Source: Paenibacillus alginolyticus DSM 5050 = NBRC 15375
Lineage (GTDB): Bacteria > Bacillota > Bacilli > Paenibacillales > NBRC-103111
Reading direction: 5' to 3'
DNA length: 64,000 nucleotides
Assembly: GCF_000422905.1 (NCBI RefSeq)
Contig: NZ_AUGY01000043.1
Location: forward strand, 1 to 64,000
Shown here: positions 34,868-44,328 of the stretch, in pieces
How the letters are laid out: every line of letters begins with the position of its first letter
Numbering within the stretch: the stretch's first letter is position 1
Made by a program: the position numbers and the translations under genes
The notes under the pieces: generated by a model
Seen by the model: only the letters and a program-made list of their open reading frames with translations
The model's database searches: none
What the model was told of the DNA's origin: nothing

Positions 34868-35055
34868 CAGTAACGTTGTTTCTCTTTCTCCATAGCGCTG
34901 TTGATTCTTGCTCTGGAAAGTTGCTTCTCTCTCTCCGTAACGCTATTGTCTCTTGCTCTGGAAAGTTGCTTCACTTTCTCCGTAACGTTGCTCTCTGTTC
35001 TGGAACGTTGTTTCTCTTGCTCTGGATCGCTATTTCTCCTTGCTCCAGAACGCCA
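34868..35055. repeat. imperfect tandem repeat of about 22 bases, roughly nine units
   Basis: Units alternate around TCTCTTGCTCTGGAACGTTG and TCTCTCTCTCCGTAACGCTA, giving a pyrimidine-rich strand just downstream of rplI. The open frame through it encodes only low-complexity sequence (SCSGKLLLSLRN repeats) with no ribosome-binding site, so I treat it as a repeat and not a gene. Confidence 0.6.
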
Positions 35056-35085
35056 TACCTACGTTCCACAACCCCGCTTCTCCGC

Positions 35086-35535
35086 TTACTTCTCTTCCGT
35101 CACGTGAACGTTCAAGCTAGCTGTTACTTCACTATGCAGTTTCACAGCAACCTTCGTCACGCCAAGCGTACGAATTGGATCCTCCAGTACGATTTTGCGC
35201 TTATCGATGACGATCTTGTACTGCTTCTCTAGAATCTCTGCGATTTGCTTGCTAGGGATGGCTCCGAATAGACGCCCGCCTTCACCGGCTTTCGCCTTGA
35301 TTTGAACCGTCATTTCACTAAGCTTCTCACCGAGTGCCTGAGCATCGGCTTTCTCTTGATCCTTGCGGCGCTGCTCTGCTTTCTTCTGATTATCCAGCAC
35401 CTTTACAGTTCCTTGTGTAGCTGGTGCAGCAAGCCCCTGCGCGATTAGGAAATTCTGTGCGTAGCCCTCAGATACTTCTTTCACTTCGCCCTTTTTACCT
35501 TGGCCTTTTACGTCTTTTAGTAAAATTACTTTCAT
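35086..35535 (-). CDS. rplI: 50S ribosomal protein L9
   Basis: A 149-residue ribosomal protein that binds 23S rRNA near the L1 stalk. The N-terminus [20 protein letters not shown] and a long connecting helix ([20 protein letters not shown]) leading to the C-terminal domain are diagnostic. Its ATGA start overlaps the gdpP stop by four bases, so it is translationally coupled. Confidence 0.98.
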   Translation of the reverse strand: MKVILLKDVKGQGKKGEVKEVSEGYAQNFLIAQGLAAPATQGTVKVLDNQKKAEQRRKDQEKADAQALGEKLSEMTVQIKAKAGEGGRLFGAIPSKQIAEILEKQYKIVIDKRKIVLEDPIRTLGVTKVAVKLHSEVTASLNVHVTEEK

Positions 35536-37502
35536 TCGAAAAGTCCCTCCTCTTCCTGCATTTCCTCTAATACTTTCTTCAATCGATTCGTTGCTTCCTC
35601 TAAAGTGCCATCGATCTGCGTGGCTGCATTCGTTAAATGCCCGCCTCCGCCCAGACGCTCCATAACGATTTGAACGTTCATCTGTCCCAGCGATCTTGCG
35701 CTAATCCCGATCAATCCGTCCGGTCGTTCGGCGATGACAAAGGATGCCATAATATTCGTCATATTCAACAATGTATCAGCTACTTGCGCAATCATCAACT
35801 GAGAATATTTGCGATTTGGCTCAGCAACTGCCAATGCGATATGCTCGTAAATCGTTTCTGTTAGTTTAATGACTTCTGCTCGCTCGATATACGAATCAAG
35901 ATCTTCCTTCAGCAATCGCTGAATTAAGGCGGAATCTGCACCATTTCGGCGCAAATAGGATGCCGCTTCGAAGGTTCTTGCCCCTGTACGGAGGCTGAAA
36001 CTCTTCGTATCCACCACGATGCCAGCCAGCAGCATGGTTGCTTCCAACACTTCCATCGTGAGTTTTTCATTGATATATTGAAGCAGCTCCGTCACAAGCT
36101 CACACGTTGAGGACGCATAAGGCTCCATATAGACGAGCGTCGCATCATGAATGAACTCCTCACTACGTCGATGGTGATCGACCACCACGACCCTGTGTGT
36201 CTGCTGCAGCAGCTTAGGCTCAGCCACCATGGACGCTTTATGTGTGTCCACAACAACCGCCAACGATCGCTGTGTCGTAATCTGCATCGCCTGCTCCGGC
36301 GTAATGAACCAACGATGCAGGCGCTCATCGGCAGCAATCGTCTCCATCACCTTCTGAATTGAAGGATTGACGCCCTCAAGTACAATATAGCCTTCCTTAC
36401 CGACAACCTGTACAGCCTTCAAGACACCAACCGCTGCACCCACGGAGTCCATATCGGGGAAACGATGACCCATAATGATCACTTTATCGCTATCCTTCAT
36501 GAGATCACGCAAGGCATGCGAAATGACCCTAGCTCGAACCCGCGTACGCTTCTCAACCGCATTCGTTCTTCCCCCATAGAAGGAAAGTCGCTGTCCGACT
36601 TTGACTGTTACCTGATCGCCGCCGCGGCCGAGTGACATATCCAGTCCCATCTGCGCCATTTGACCAAGCTCCATGAGCTGTTCAGCTCCTGAAGCGATAC
36701 CAATACTAAGCGTCAAAGGAAGCTTATTTTCAATCGTCAAATCCCGCACTTCATCCAAGATTTCAAAACGCGTTTGCTCCAGTTGACGCAACGCCTTCTG
36801 ATCCATCAGAATGAGAAAACGATCCGACGATGTCCGGCGTAAATATAGCTGGTATTTCTGAGCCCATTCCGTAATCTCACCAGTCACCTTAGCCAGCATA
36901 ATACTGCGCGTCTGATCATCGAGACCTTGCGTCGACTCGTCCAGATTATCCATCATTACAATGCCGATCGCCGTTTTCTCATCTTCATACTTCTTCGCCA
37001 AAATCGCCTGCTCCGTGATTTCACGGAAATAAAGCAGCCGCTCCTCAGGCCGAATCCATACTTGATAGATAAACTTTCCAATGGACAGCTCCAACTTGTC
37101 ACTTTTGTCGTTTTTGTCCTTTTTGTTTTTCAAATCAGGGAAGAATTCGAATAGCGACTCGCCAATGACCGAATCCTTCTCCAGCATTTTTGCGACAAAA
37201 GGGTTGTGCCACTCGATGCGCTTCTCTTCATTATATAAAATAATTCCGATGGGAAGGCCGCTCATCACTTCATTGCCCGCTTTTTTCACCCGATGTGTAA
37301 TCGTTCCGACGTACGTATTTAACTCTCTACGAAAAGCAGTCTCCGCTTGCAGCGTAAAGTAAGCCAATACACCACAGAACAGGAAGGCTGTGAGGCCCAG
37401 CCACCATTTGAACATATAAATAATGGCTGTCAAAATGATAAGTAGGACGAAAATCCACACGATATGTTGACCGTGCCACCGCTTTAAAAGGAACTTCGGC
37501 AT
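35532..37502 (-). CDS. gdpP: cyclic di-AMP phosphodiesterase GdpP
   Basis: A 656-residue membrane enzyme that hydrolyses c-di-AMP and so affects wall stress and potassium balance. Two N-terminal membrane helices (about 13-50), a PAS-like domain (about 80-160), a degenerate GGDEF (about 175-300, with SSDRF in place of GGDEF) and a DHH/DHHA1 domain ([11 protein letters not shown]346/D350/D352; VVDHHRR, D442-H443-H444; C-terminal GGGGH). The PAS part holds a charged insertion of Lys/Asp (about 125-136) encoded by a T/G-rich repeat. Confidence 0.96.
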   Translation of the reverse strand: MPKFLLKRWHGQHIVWIFVLLIILTAIIYMFKWWLGLTAFLFCGVLAYFTLQAETAFRRELNTYVGTITHRVKKAGNEVMSGLPIGIILYNEEKRIEWHNPFVAKMLEKDSVIGESLFEFFPDLKNKKDKNDKSDKLELSIGKFIYQVWIRPEERLLYFREITEQAILAKKYEDEKTAIGIVMMDNLDESTQGLDDQTRSIMLAKVTGEITEWAQKYQLYLRRTSSDRFLILMDQKALRQLEQTRFEILDEVRDLTIENKLPLTLSIGIASGAEQLMELGQMAQMGLDMSLGRGGDQVTVKVGQRLSFYGGRTNAVEKRTRVRARVISHALRDLMKDSDKVIIMGHRFPDMDSVGAAVGVLKAVQVVGKEGYIVLEGVNPSIQKVMETIAADERLHRWFITPEQAMQITTQRSLAVVVDTHKASMVAEPKLLQQTHRVVVVDHHRRSEEFIHDATLVYMEPYASSTCELVTELLQYINEKLTMEVLEATMLLAGIVVDTKSFSLRTGARTFEAASYLRRNGADSALIQRLLKEDLDSYIERAEVIKLTETIYEHIALAVAEPNRKYSQLMIAQVADTLLNMTNIMASFVIAERPDGLIGISARSLGQMNVQIVMERLGGGGHLTNAATQIDGTLEEATNRLKKVLEEMQEEEGLFE

Positions 37503-37520
37503 TCGAACTAGCTCCTAATC

Positions 37521-38435
37521 CTATATATTTTTCTTGAACCGTTCTCGGATTGGAAACGCAACATCAAATACCCCTAATAAGCTGTATACGATAAATAAAG
37601 GAGGCATGAAGCAAAGGATGACAATCGCCACAATAGGCAATATAGGCTTCCACTTGTTCGCATGAGCAACAAAGAATAGAAAGCAAATCGCCTGAATAGC
37701 GAAGACCAGCATAAGCAGCGGCATCGCATTCATTAATAGCGTAGAGATCATCGAAATGGAAGCTGGATTAACAAATAAATCTAATACAAATACTACTAAA
37801 TAGATCCAGACAAGCGATTTCTGCAGCATCCACTCCCTCATCGGGCGTAATCCTGGAATCCCTTCTCCTGTTTTGTTGAGCAGCCAGCGGCTGATGCCGT
37901 GGGAGACAAACGTATAGAATAGAGCAACGAAAATTAGATATAAAGGAATCACTTGCACGATGAAATTGACATACCAATCCTGATCTTTCGGCAAAATATC
38001 ACGGATCCCAGGAGGCATGCCCGCTATGCTTTCCATCATGAATTGTTTGAATCTGGCAATCGGATCAAATCCGAGCGCATACCCGATGACAAGACTCACT
38101 AGAGACTCTGCCAAAATCGTGATAATCCCTGCCGTTAACACGGATCTTGCCGCTGCTTTGCGTTTATATAAGTTACCCATGACCAACACAGGCGGTAAGA
38201 AGAACAAGGATACCGACATAAGGAATATCCCCTGCCATTGGGTAAGAATATAAACAACAAGCAAGCTGAGCACATAGCTAATGACGAAACGCCTGGTGCT
38301 TGATTTTACATATAACATCAGAACTGGAATCATGAGAAAACTAAATGTGAAAATAATAAAAGGCGTCATTAGAGATAGCAATGAGACGATCGTCACTGCG
38401 CTCCATATGATGCTTTGCCAACTTCGTTTCCCCAA
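37521..38435 (-). CDS. yybS: YybS-type multi-spanning membrane protein (DUF2232)
   Basis: A 304-residue protein with about eight hydrophobic segments and no soluble domain. Gene order (yybS-gdpP-rplI-dnaB) is that of B. subtilis. The family may resemble substrate-specificity components of transporters, but no function is shown. The start is GTG- or ATG-proximal at 38435 with little upstream space. Confidence 0.85.
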   Translation of the reverse strand: MGKRSWQSIIWSAVTIVSLLSLMTPFIIFTFSFLMIPVLMLYVKSSTRRFVISYVLSLLVVYILTQWQGIFLMSVSLFFLPPVLVMGNLYKRKAAARSVLTAGIITILAESLVSLVIGYALGFDPIARFKQFMMESIAGMPPGIRDILPKDQDWYVNFIVQVIPLYLIFVALFYTFVSHGISRWLLNKTGEGIPGLRPMREWMLQKSLVWIYLVVFVLDLFVNPASISMISTLLMNAMPLLMLVFAIQAICFLFFVAHANKWKPILPIVAIVILCFMPPLFIVYSLLGVFDVAFPIRERFKKNI

Positions 38436-38441
38436 CCGGGC

Positions 38442-38753
38442 TCACCTCTTACGTAAATGTTCTTCTAGCGATGAAATGTCGCCGTACCAGTCCTCAAGTT
38501 GATGGCCCTCTTGGCGGTGCTTCTTCATTTTTTCTACAATAGCTTCGTCTAAACTGTGAAAGGAAATGCCTAGTCTTCTGCCTAAGATATAACCGCTCGA
38601 AATTAAGCTGGCTAATCCGTCTACAATTTTCACGTGGCTGCCTTCCCATATGCCTTTGAGCAGATGAGCTACATGATCTACGACTTCTGTCTTGAGCCAT
38701 TCAATGACTTTGGCCCGTCTGGCTAGGTCAACATCCTTTTCCCTATTCAGCAA
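38442..38753 (-). CDS. MazG-like family protein
   Basis: A 103-residue helical protein (VDLARRAKVIEWLKTEVVDH ... LGISFHSLDEAIVEKMKKHR) resembling the all-alpha MazG-like nucleotide pyrophosphohydrolase fold, although the EExxE motif is incomplete. The start is TTG at 38753, chosen because GGAGAG lies seven bases upstream while the nearby ATG is followed by a stop. It precedes yybS by six bases and probably shares its transcript. Confidence 0.75.
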   Translation of the reverse strand: MLNREKDVDLARRAKVIEWLKTEVVDHVAHLLKGIWEGSHVKIVDGLASLISSGYILGRRLGISFHSLDEAIVEKMKKHRQEGHQLEDWYGDISSLEEHLRKR

Positions 38754-38826
38754 CCGTCATCTCTCCTCATTCAGCAATGACTATTGTGTCAATTATACCA
38801 CAAATAGGCACAAGAAAAGAAAGCCT

Positions 38827-39165
38827 CTACAGAGCTGTTCGATCTCCTTGCGTGGATGGTGTTGAAATCACTAGAAATTCGACACTTTCCAACGATTCGT
38901 TTCGAATTTGATGCGGTATACCTGGCAAGATGGTGCAGCCTTCCTGCGGCTTCAAGGTGATAACCGTACCATCGATCCACATCTTTGCTTCTCCGCTTAA
39001 AATGAAGAAAAACTGCTTCGCCTTTTGATGTACATGCTTCACTTCGCTCGCGCCCGCCGGCATTCGCTCTTGGATAATGGTCCTATCGGCATCCCGTTCC
39101 AGGAACCAACCGTCGCAATCATCACCCCATATGTAGTGTTCTGCCTGCTCTTTGTGGATTTTCAC
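38827..39165 (-). CDS. cupin-domain protein
   Basis: A 112-residue single cupin barrel with metal-binding motifs HVHQKAKQFFFILSGEAKM (motif 1) and PGIPHQIRN (motif 2). The start is taken as GTG at 39165 because GGGGAG lies nine bases upstream. A longer frame from ATG at 39201 would begin inside the T-run of the preceding terminator. Substrate unknown. Confidence 0.8.
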   Translation of the reverse strand: MKIHKEQAEHYIWGDDCDGWFLERDADRTIIQERMPAGASEVKHVHQKAKQFFFILSGEAKMWIDGTVITLKPQEGCTILPGIPHQIRNESLESVEFLVISTPSTQGDRTAL

Positions 39166-39202
39166 GATGGGTTTCTCCCCTTTTCGTTTGCTTCTTGACA
39201 TA

Positions 39203-39240
39203 CAAAAAAGACAGCCGTTAGATACAGCTGCCTTCTTGGT
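39203..39240 (-). terminator. terminator of the rpsF-ssb-rpsR operon
   Basis: On the minus strand AGGCAGC pairs with GCTGTCT (one wobble) and is followed by six T, directly after rpsR. Confidence 0.8.
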
Positions 39241-39246
39241 TTAACC

Positions 39247-39534
39247 CTATTCCGTTGTGTAAGGCAACAATGCGATTGTACGGGAGCGCTTGATAGCGAT
39301 CGTCAATGCACGTTGGTACTTAGCGGAAGTACCAGTTACACGTCTAGGAAGAATCTTCCCGCGCTCACTGATGAACTTTTTAAGAGTTTCAATATCTTTA
39401 TAGTCAATGTGCTTGATTTTGTTTACTGTGAAGTAACAAACCTTACGACGTTTACCTTTACCGCCTTTACCACGAGGAGCAAATTTGCGGTCGCCGCGAT
39501 CTTCACTGTTGTTATCTCTTTTTTGGAAAGCCAT
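39247..39534 (-). CDS. rpsR: 30S ribosomal protein S18
   Basis: A 95-residue ribosomal protein that binds 16S rRNA with S6. A basic, Gly-rich extension (about residues 1-30, [14 protein letters not shown]) precedes the conserved [20 protein letters not shown] and [20 protein letters not shown]. It is the last gene of the operon. Confidence 0.98.
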   Translation of the reverse strand: MAFQKRDNNSEDRGDRKFAPRGKGGKGKRRKVCYFTVNKIKHIDYKDIETLKKFISERGKILPRRVTGTSAKYQRALTIAIKRSRTIALLPYTTE

Positions 39535-39557
39535 TAGTTTGTTCAGTCCTTTCTACT

Positions 39558-40043
39558 TTAGAATGGCAAATCATCATCGGAAATATCGATCGGTTTTCCG
39601 TCATCTATGAAAGGATCCTGCTGCTCGCGCGATCCACCGCCACGATTGCCACTGCCGCTTCCGCCGCCGTAGCTTGCGTTTGCGTTAGATGATCCGCCTT
39701 CTTCGCGATTACCGCCGCTGTTGCTGGATTCAAGGAAACGTACATTATCGGCAATAACTTCGGTCACATAAACGCGCTTGCCCTCATTGTTGTCGTAATT
39801 CCGTACCTGAATACGTCCTTCCACTGCTGTTAAACGACCTTTACGCAAATAGTTCGCGCATGTTTCAGCAAGCTGCCTCCACGTGACGATATTGATAAAG
39901 TCCGCTTCCCGTTCTTTCGACTGTGAGTTCGTGAAAGGGCGGTCTACTGCAAGTGTAAATTGTGTGACAGCTACGCCAGCTGGCGTATAACGAAGTTCTG
40001 GATCTTTGGTCAATCGACCGATAAGAATAACACGGTTCAACAT
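39558..40043 (-). CDS. ssb: single-stranded DNA-binding protein
   Basis: A 161-residue SSB with an OB fold (about 1-105, [20 protein letters not shown]), a Gly/Ser/Asn-rich linker, and the acidic tail ISDDDLPF that recruits repair and replication partners. It lies between rpsF and rpsR as in other Firmicutes. Confidence 0.98.
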   Translation of the reverse strand: MLNRVILIGRLTKDPELRYTPAGVAVTQFTLAVDRPFTNSQSKEREADFINIVTWRQLAETCANYLRKGRLTAVEGRIQVRNYDNNEGKRVYVTEVIADNVRFLESSNSGGNREEGGSSNANASYGGGSGSGNRGGGSREQQDPFIDDGKPIDISDDDLPF

Positions 40044-40077
40044 GGAACAACCCTCCTGACGAAAATACTGGCATGAA

Positions 40078-40365
40078 TTAAGCTACGTCGTTTACGATTA
40101 AGTGACGAATAACTTCGTCCGAAATCTTAAGTACGCGATCAAGTTCAGTTACAACAGCAGGTTCTGCGTTGAAGTGTACCAGCACATAGTGCCCGTCACG
40201 GAACTTATTGATCTCATACGCAAGACGGCGTTTGCCCATCAGGTCATGTTTGGAGATTTCTCCCCCACCGTTCGTGATGATGCCTTGGAACTTTTCTACC
40301 GTAGATTGAACAACTTCTTGTTCAACGTCTGTACGAATGATGTACATCAGTTCATATTTGCGCAT
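40078..40365 (-). CDS. rpsF: 30S ribosomal protein S6
   Basis: A 95-residue ribosomal protein starting [16 protein letters not shown], with [20 protein letters not shown] in the middle. ATG at 40365 is chosen because AGGAGGTG precedes it. It is the first gene of rpsF-ssb-rpsR. Confidence 0.98.
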   Translation of the reverse strand: MRKYELMYIIRTDVEQEVVQSTVEKFQGIITNGGGEISKHDLMGKRRLAYEINKFRDGHYVLVHFNAEPAVVTELDRVLKISDEVIRHLIVNDVA

Positions 40366-40392
40366 GTATTTCACCTCCTTTTGGACTAAGCG

Positions 40393-40427
40393 GCTCCTTT
40401 TTAAGCTTGTCAGACAAGCAAAGGAGC
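40393..40427 (-). promoter_or_regulatory. hairpin in the rpsF leader
   Basis: GCTCCTTT (40393-40400) pairs with AAAGGAGC (40420-40427) and an inner GCTTG/CAAGC extends the stem. It lies 28 bases before rpsF and may be the S6:S18 autoregulatory leader known in many bacteria, but I cannot verify the motif. Confidence 0.45.
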
Positions 40428-40605
40428 AAGGAGCGAGGATTCTTATTCAAAACTCGCACCTGAATACTATAGCAAATCGAGCGACAGATTACAAGTTTTT
40501 CTCCAATAAAATGCGAAGGAGGAAGCTGGTAATGGGATTCATACATGCTTCCCATCCAAAGGGGTAATCTAAATACGATGTTATTCTTGAGAAGAGGTGA
40601 TCATC

Positions 40606-40794
40606 ATGGGTGAATGGACACAATTCAATGCTGGCGATCATGTTCCTAACGACGGTCAGTATATCGAAGTTGGTGAAAATGCTTTTCACATGGGGATTAG
40701 CAACCCCAAAATCGTTACCCTTAGAAAGGGTGATACCTTCCCTGAAACGAGCAACCACAATCGAAAATGGCACCGAAAACATTTGCGGCAGTAA
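40606..40794 (+). CDS. YjzC-like small protein
   Basis: A 62-residue protein with TQFNAGDHVPNDGQYIEVGE and KIVTLRKGDTFPETSNHNRK, the hallmarks of the YjzC family of small Bacillales proteins (function unknown). ATG at 40606 has AGAGGTG upstream. Confidence 0.88.
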   Translation: MGEWTQFNAGDHVPNDGQYIEVGENAFHMGISNPKIVTLRKGDTFPETSNHNRKWHRKHLRQ

Positions 40795-40827
40795 GTTCTG
40801 AGTTCACCATGACTAGGAGAATGAGCT

Positions 40828-41100
40828 ATGAGAACTACCACGTTTACCTGGCTGTTCACCTTCCTAGGTGCTGCCTTGTGCTTGGTTCATTATTTATTTC
40901 ATGATCATGATGCCTTTTATATGCTGTTCTACGCGCTCAGTGTACCAGCATGGTTTGCATCAACATTTACGAACATCTATGAGATTTCCATGTTTAAAAT
41001 GCTCATCATTTATGCGTTGACGATCGCCTCATGGGCCTTGGTTGGGTATATCATTGACCGTTTCTCTGTCAGTTACAGACGGCGGGATAGGGGTCATTAA
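40828..41100 (+). CDS. small membrane protein, 90 residues
   Basis: Three hydrophobic segments (TFTWLFTFLGAALCLVHYLF; FYMLFYALSVPAWFAS; MLIIYALTIASWALVGYI) and a basic C-terminus (SYRRRDRGH) predicted inside the cell. It follows the YjzC-like gene by 33 bases and may be cotranscribed. Family unknown. Confidence 0.7.
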   Translation: MRTTTFTWLFTFLGAALCLVHYLFHDHDAFYMLFYALSVPAWFASTFTNIYEISMFKMLIIYALTIASWALVGYIIDRFSVSYRRRDRGH

Positions 41101-41122
41101 TCGTACGACATTTGCAGATTGA

Positions 41123-41165
41123 AGAACCTCTGAACGATATGTTCAGGGGTTTCTTGTGTTTTTGT
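41123..41165 (+). terminator. terminator after the small membrane protein gene
   Basis: AACCTCTGAAC (41125-41135) pairs with GTTCAGGGGTT (41141-41151) with one wobble, followed by T-rich sequence. Confidence 0.8.
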
Positions 41166-41191
41166 ACGCTGCTCTTTTCGGCTAGCTTGCT

Positions 41192-41548
41192 TTGCTTTAT
41201 AATTTAAAGAAACTAGCCGAGAAAGCCCTCGCCTTTAGGCATGGGATGAATCGGCTCAGGACAAAAGAGCTTGTGCTGCAACTCTCCATGGAAAACAACT
41301 GGCTCATTTTTGCAATGGAAGTTATACCCAATCATGTACATTTATTCTTGAATGTGCTTCCGACCGATTCCCCAGCAGACATTATGGCGAAATTGAAAGG
41401 AGTGACTTCAAGGTACTTGCGTCAAGACTTCAAACACCTGCATCACTTGCCAAGTCTATGGACACGTTCATACTTGGTTAGTACGGCTGGAAATGTATCG
41501 AGCGAAACGGTTAAACGTTACGTTGAAGAGCACAAAACAAGGGGGTGA
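41192..41548 (+). pseudogene. IS200-type TnpA (Y1 HUH transposase), 5'-truncated
   Basis: From about residue 24 the frame matches TnpA: ELVLQLSMENNWLIFAMEVI, the HUH motif NHVHLFL, LKGVTSRYLR, and the catalytic Tyr region SSETVKRYVEEH. The normal N-terminus, with about 45 residues (YHFVFCPKYRRK-type strand), is missing and replaced by the end-hairpin sequence, so the protein should not fold as an active Y1 dimer. The stop lies in the tnpB ribosome-binding site. Confidence 0.75.
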
Positions 41549-41552
41549 GCAC

Positions 41553-42608
41553 GTGCAAACTGTAACCATTCAAATACGTATTTTTCCAACCAATCCCGTT
41601 TTATTGCGAGAGCTAGGGAAAGAATATATCGAAATCGTCAATCAACTAACCGCACAAGCAAAAGCGGAGGGCACATTTCCCAAGATTTCAACGAAAGATG
41701 TTGAAGCTAACTTGCCATCTGCGGTAAAGAATCAAGCCATTCGAGATGCAAGAAGCATCCATAACAAATCAAAAAAGAAAGAGATACGCCCCGTACTTAA
41801 GCGTAGAGCCTACTACTTGAATAACCAGAATTATTCGATTGGCGACAACGCAGTTGCATTTCCTGTCATGATGGATGGAAAAGTGCAACGACTCTCAATT
41901 TCAGCACGTACAACAGAGCGAGATCAACGTCTTCTGTCAAGCGGAAAGCTCGGACTATTAAAAGTCGTCGAAAAGTCGGGCAAGTGGTACGTTCAAATAG
42001 CTATAGAATTGTTGACAGAACAAGTGATTGGTGATGTAACGATGGGAATTGACTTAGGATTGAAAGTACCCGCAGTTGTTGTAACATCGACAGGCAAAAC
42101 AAAGTTTGTCGGCAACGGCAGACAAAACAAGTACATTCGCCGCAAATGTAAAGAGCATCGAAAGAAAATGGGCAAGCTCAAAAAGCTATCTGCCATCCGT
42201 AAGCAAGAAAACAAGGAACATCGCTATATGAAAGACCAAAACCACAAAATCAGCCGGAAGATTGTGAACATGGCGATAGAAGAACTAGTTTCGGTCATCA
42301 AGATCGAGAAGTTAACGAACATTCGCCAAACGACAAGAACAAGTCGTAAAAACGCTAAAAACCTGCACAACTGGTCATTTTATCAATTGCAGATGTTTAT
42401 CGCATACAAATCCGCATTAGTAGGCATCAAAGTCATCAAAGTAAATCCTGCATATACATCACAAACCTGCCCCATATGCGAGAAGCGAAATAAAGCAATT
42501 GACCGAACGTATCAGTGTTCATGTGGGTTCCACGCACACCGCGACAGAGTTGGAGCAATCAACATTATGCGTCAACCTGTGATAGATGATAAAAGTCTAT
42601 CAGCCTAA
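41553..42608 (+). CDS. tnpB: TnpB RNA-guided endonuclease of an IS605-type element
   Basis: A 351-residue TnpB (OrfB). The RuvC-like triad is complete: D167 in MGIDLGL, E252 in IKIEKLTN, D331 in HAHRDRVGA. The zinc ribbon is CPIC (C306, C309) and CSC (C322, C324). TnpB proteins use an omega RNA from the element's right end to cut DNA that matches the flank next to a short TAM. The start is GTG at 41553 with GGGGGTGA upstream; a longer frame overlaps tnpA. With tnpA dead, tnpB may persist as a guide-dependent nuclease. Confidence 0.92.
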   Translation: MQTVTIQIRIFPTNPVLLRELGKEYIEIVNQLTAQAKAEGTFPKISTKDVEANLPSAVKNQAIRDARSIHNKSKKKEIRPVLKRRAYYLNNQNYSIGDNAVAFPVMMDGKVQRLSISARTTERDQRLLSSGKLGLLKVVEKSGKWYVQIAIELLTEQVIGDVTMGIDLGLKVPAVVVTSTGKTKFVGNGRQNKYIRRKCKEHRKKMGKLKKLSAIRKQENKEHRYMKDQNHKISRKIVNMAIEELVSVIKIEKLTNIRQTTRTSRKNAKNLHNWSFYQLQMFIAYKSALVGIKVIKVNPAYTSQTCPICEKRNKAIDRTYQCSCGFHAHRDRVGAINIMRQPVIDDKSLSA

Positions 42609-42740
42609 GATGCTAAATATGCACTGTCTTAGGACGGGCTGATGGCACAGCCCTGAACTTAGCAGTTGTCCAAACCAGAAACGGACTGCGGACGCACCAA
42701 CTAGCTAAGAATCCCACGGCTTCAGCCGTGTGGAGTGTCA
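42609..42740 (+). ncRNA. probable omega RNA scaffold / right end of the IS605-type element
   Basis: The 130 bases after tnpB are non-coding and end in the conserved hairpin (42714-42730). In characterised elements the omega RNA overlaps the tnpB 3' end and this right end, and its guide is the host sequence immediately downstream, which here starts TATATCTACC near 42741. The assignment is by position and hairpin only. Confidence 0.55.
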
Positions 42741-42774
42741 ATATATCTACCAATCTAAGTATGAGGTGAACTTT

Positions 42775-44133
42775 TTGGACGAAAATGGACATACGCAGCT
42801 TGAGTCACACTCTAGTGATCTTCCCTCTTCACCCGCATCCTCTCTTACTCGTAGAAAGTTGTTATCTACACTAGGTGCAGCAGGCATTGCCTTAGCAGCC
42901 GGGGACTTGTTCTTACCAAGCAGTAAAGCGCATGCGGCAGCCACTTCCACCCTCTTCTATAATGTCAAAGATTTCGGAGCCCGCGGCAACCGACGCTATG
43001 ATGAAGACGATTCTCCTTACATCCAAAGCGCAATCGATACGGCTGCTCAATCAGGTGGCATCGTTTACATCCCGCCAGGTATGTACTTCCTCAAGATACC
43101 CTTACGTGTGAGCGCGAACATTACCTTAATGGGGGCCGGCAGCAGCAGCATCCTTCGGTCATCCACCCATAAATTCGGTCTCCTTAACTTATCTGCGGTT
43201 CAGCATGTACATATCCAAGGGTTGTCCTTCCAAGGAATTGGTTCCTTCGGAAACGCCTCGGTTCCACGAATTGAATGCGGAATTGCGCTCGACCAAGCTG
43301 CCGACATTACCATCACAGACTGCACCTTTTCGATGATCGATAATGGTATAAAATCCGTTGATTCTAACCGTGTTGTTGTCGAGAACTGTTCCTTCGATAA
43401 CATCATCGGAACACTGGATTATGATACCCAAGGTTATGGCATCTGGTGCAGTAATGGTAAGAATCATCATTTGGTGCAAAATCAATTCAACATGCTGTTT
43501 CAACCATGTATCACTTTGACCAATGGCAGCAGTCATTCTGTCATCGCGAGAAATCGCATGCAGAAATGCTATCAGTCTGGCATTGACCTTATATCTGGTC
43601 TCAAAGAAGAACCGTGTCAATTTAATACCCTTTCCGATAACATCATTGAGAATTTTATAAATTCAAGCGGAAATAAAGGGTACACCTATGGCATCCGCCT
43701 CAAAGGTCACTGCATCTCCAATATGATTACGGCTAATACGCTAAATGATATCGAAGATATTGGCATTCAGTTAGAGGGGCAAGCGGACACCCAACAAAAA
43801 CGCCCTCATCACAATATCATAGCTAATAACCAGCTCCAAGCTATTGGTAATAACGGTATTGTCCTCATTAATGCTTATGATAATCAGATTCGTCAGAATT
43901 CTATTCGTACTTGCAAATCAGACGGGATCGTGCTCGCTTCTGATGGCAAAGACAGCGGTTCGTACTCGGATAGCAATCAGTTAACGGGTAATAGCTTAAG
44001 CAGCTGCACGAAAGCACCGATCCGCATCTTGGATGCCAATTGCCGAGAAACCATCCTCTTTGGCAATGTGGGTTATGGAAATGGCGAGAAAATCTTCGAT
44101 AAAGGCACAAACACAACCACTTCTATCTTATGA
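42775..44133 (+). CDS. Tat-exported right-handed beta-helix protein (pectate-lyase-like fold)
   Basis: A 452-residue protein with a twin-arginine signal (SLTRRKLLSTLGAAGIALAA, cleavage after AHA) and a parallel beta-helix domain. VKDFGARGNRRYDEDDSPYI is typical of pectate lyase 3/GH28-like N-termini, and many NxIxxN-type rungs follow. It is probably a secreted polysaccharide lyase or carbohydrate-binding protein; catalytic residues are not identifiable. The start is TTG at 42775 with GAGGTG upstream. An alternative GTG at 42730 lies inside the IS right end, showing that the element inserted directly upstream. Confidence 0.85.
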   Translation: MDENGHTQLESHSSDLPSSPASSLTRRKLLSTLGAAGIALAAGDLFLPSSKAHAAATSTLFYNVKDFGARGNRRYDEDDSPYIQSAIDTAAQSGGIVYIPPGMYFLKIPLRVSANITLMGAGSSSILRSSTHKFGLLNLSAVQHVHIQGLSFQGIGSFGNASVPRIECGIALDQAADITITDCTFSMIDNGIKSVDSNRVVVENCSFDNIIGTLDYDTQGYGIWCSNGKNHHLVQNQFNMLFQPCITLTNGSSHSVIARNRMQKCYQSGIDLISGLKEEPCQFNTLSDNIIENFINSSGNKGYTYGIRLKGHCISNMITANTLNDIEDIGIQLEGQADTQQKRPHHNIIANNQLQAIGNNGIVLINAYDNQIRQNSIRTCKSDGIVLASDGKDSGSYSDSNQLTGNSLSSCTKAPIRILDANCRETILFGNVGYGNGEKIFDKGTNTTTSIL

Positions 44134-44188
44134 GAAAACCTCTATCGAGGCCATTCGAAGATGAGCGACCGCGTTTAATAAGGAGAGA

Positions 44189-44207
44189 CTTTGGTCTCCG
44201 ACCAAAG
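44189..44207 (+). terminator. short hairpin after the beta-helix gene
   Basis: CTTTGGTC (44189-44196) pairs perfectly with GACCAAAG (44200-44207) around TCC. It lacks a T-run, so it may only stabilise the mRNA end. Confidence 0.4.
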
Positions 44208-44284
44208 ATCCCTATATTAGGTTTTATCGCCAATAAGAAAGCGGTTTTCGTGATCTGAAAACTTATACTTTCTTATGTGGTCAG

Positions 44285-44321
44285 AAAAGGCCACATCCCC
44301 ATTTAGGTGTGTGGCCTTTTT
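44285..44321. terminator. bidirectional terminator between beta-helix and lipoprotein genes
   Basis: AAAAGGCCACA (44285-44295) pairs with TGTGGCCTTTT (44310-44320), giving T-runs in both directions between convergent genes. Confidence 0.88.
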
Positions 44322-44328
44322 GCAATCG

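Larger units (their letters stand above)
41215..42740 (+). mobile_element. IS200/IS605-type element with defective tnpA and intact tnpB
   Basis: The left part shows CCTCGCCTTTAGGCATGGG, a hairpin typical of IS605 ends. The right end shows CCACGGC-TTCA-GCCGTG (42714-42730) followed by GGAGTGTCAA. Between them lie a truncated tnpA and an intact tnpB. The left boundary is uncertain by some tens of bases because the left end has been joined directly to the middle of tnpA. Confidence 0.75.

Noticed and set aside
34876-35232. 118-residue plus-strand frame across the tandem repeat
   Set aside because: It is low-complexity translation of the repeat, continues antisense into rplI, and has no initiation signal.
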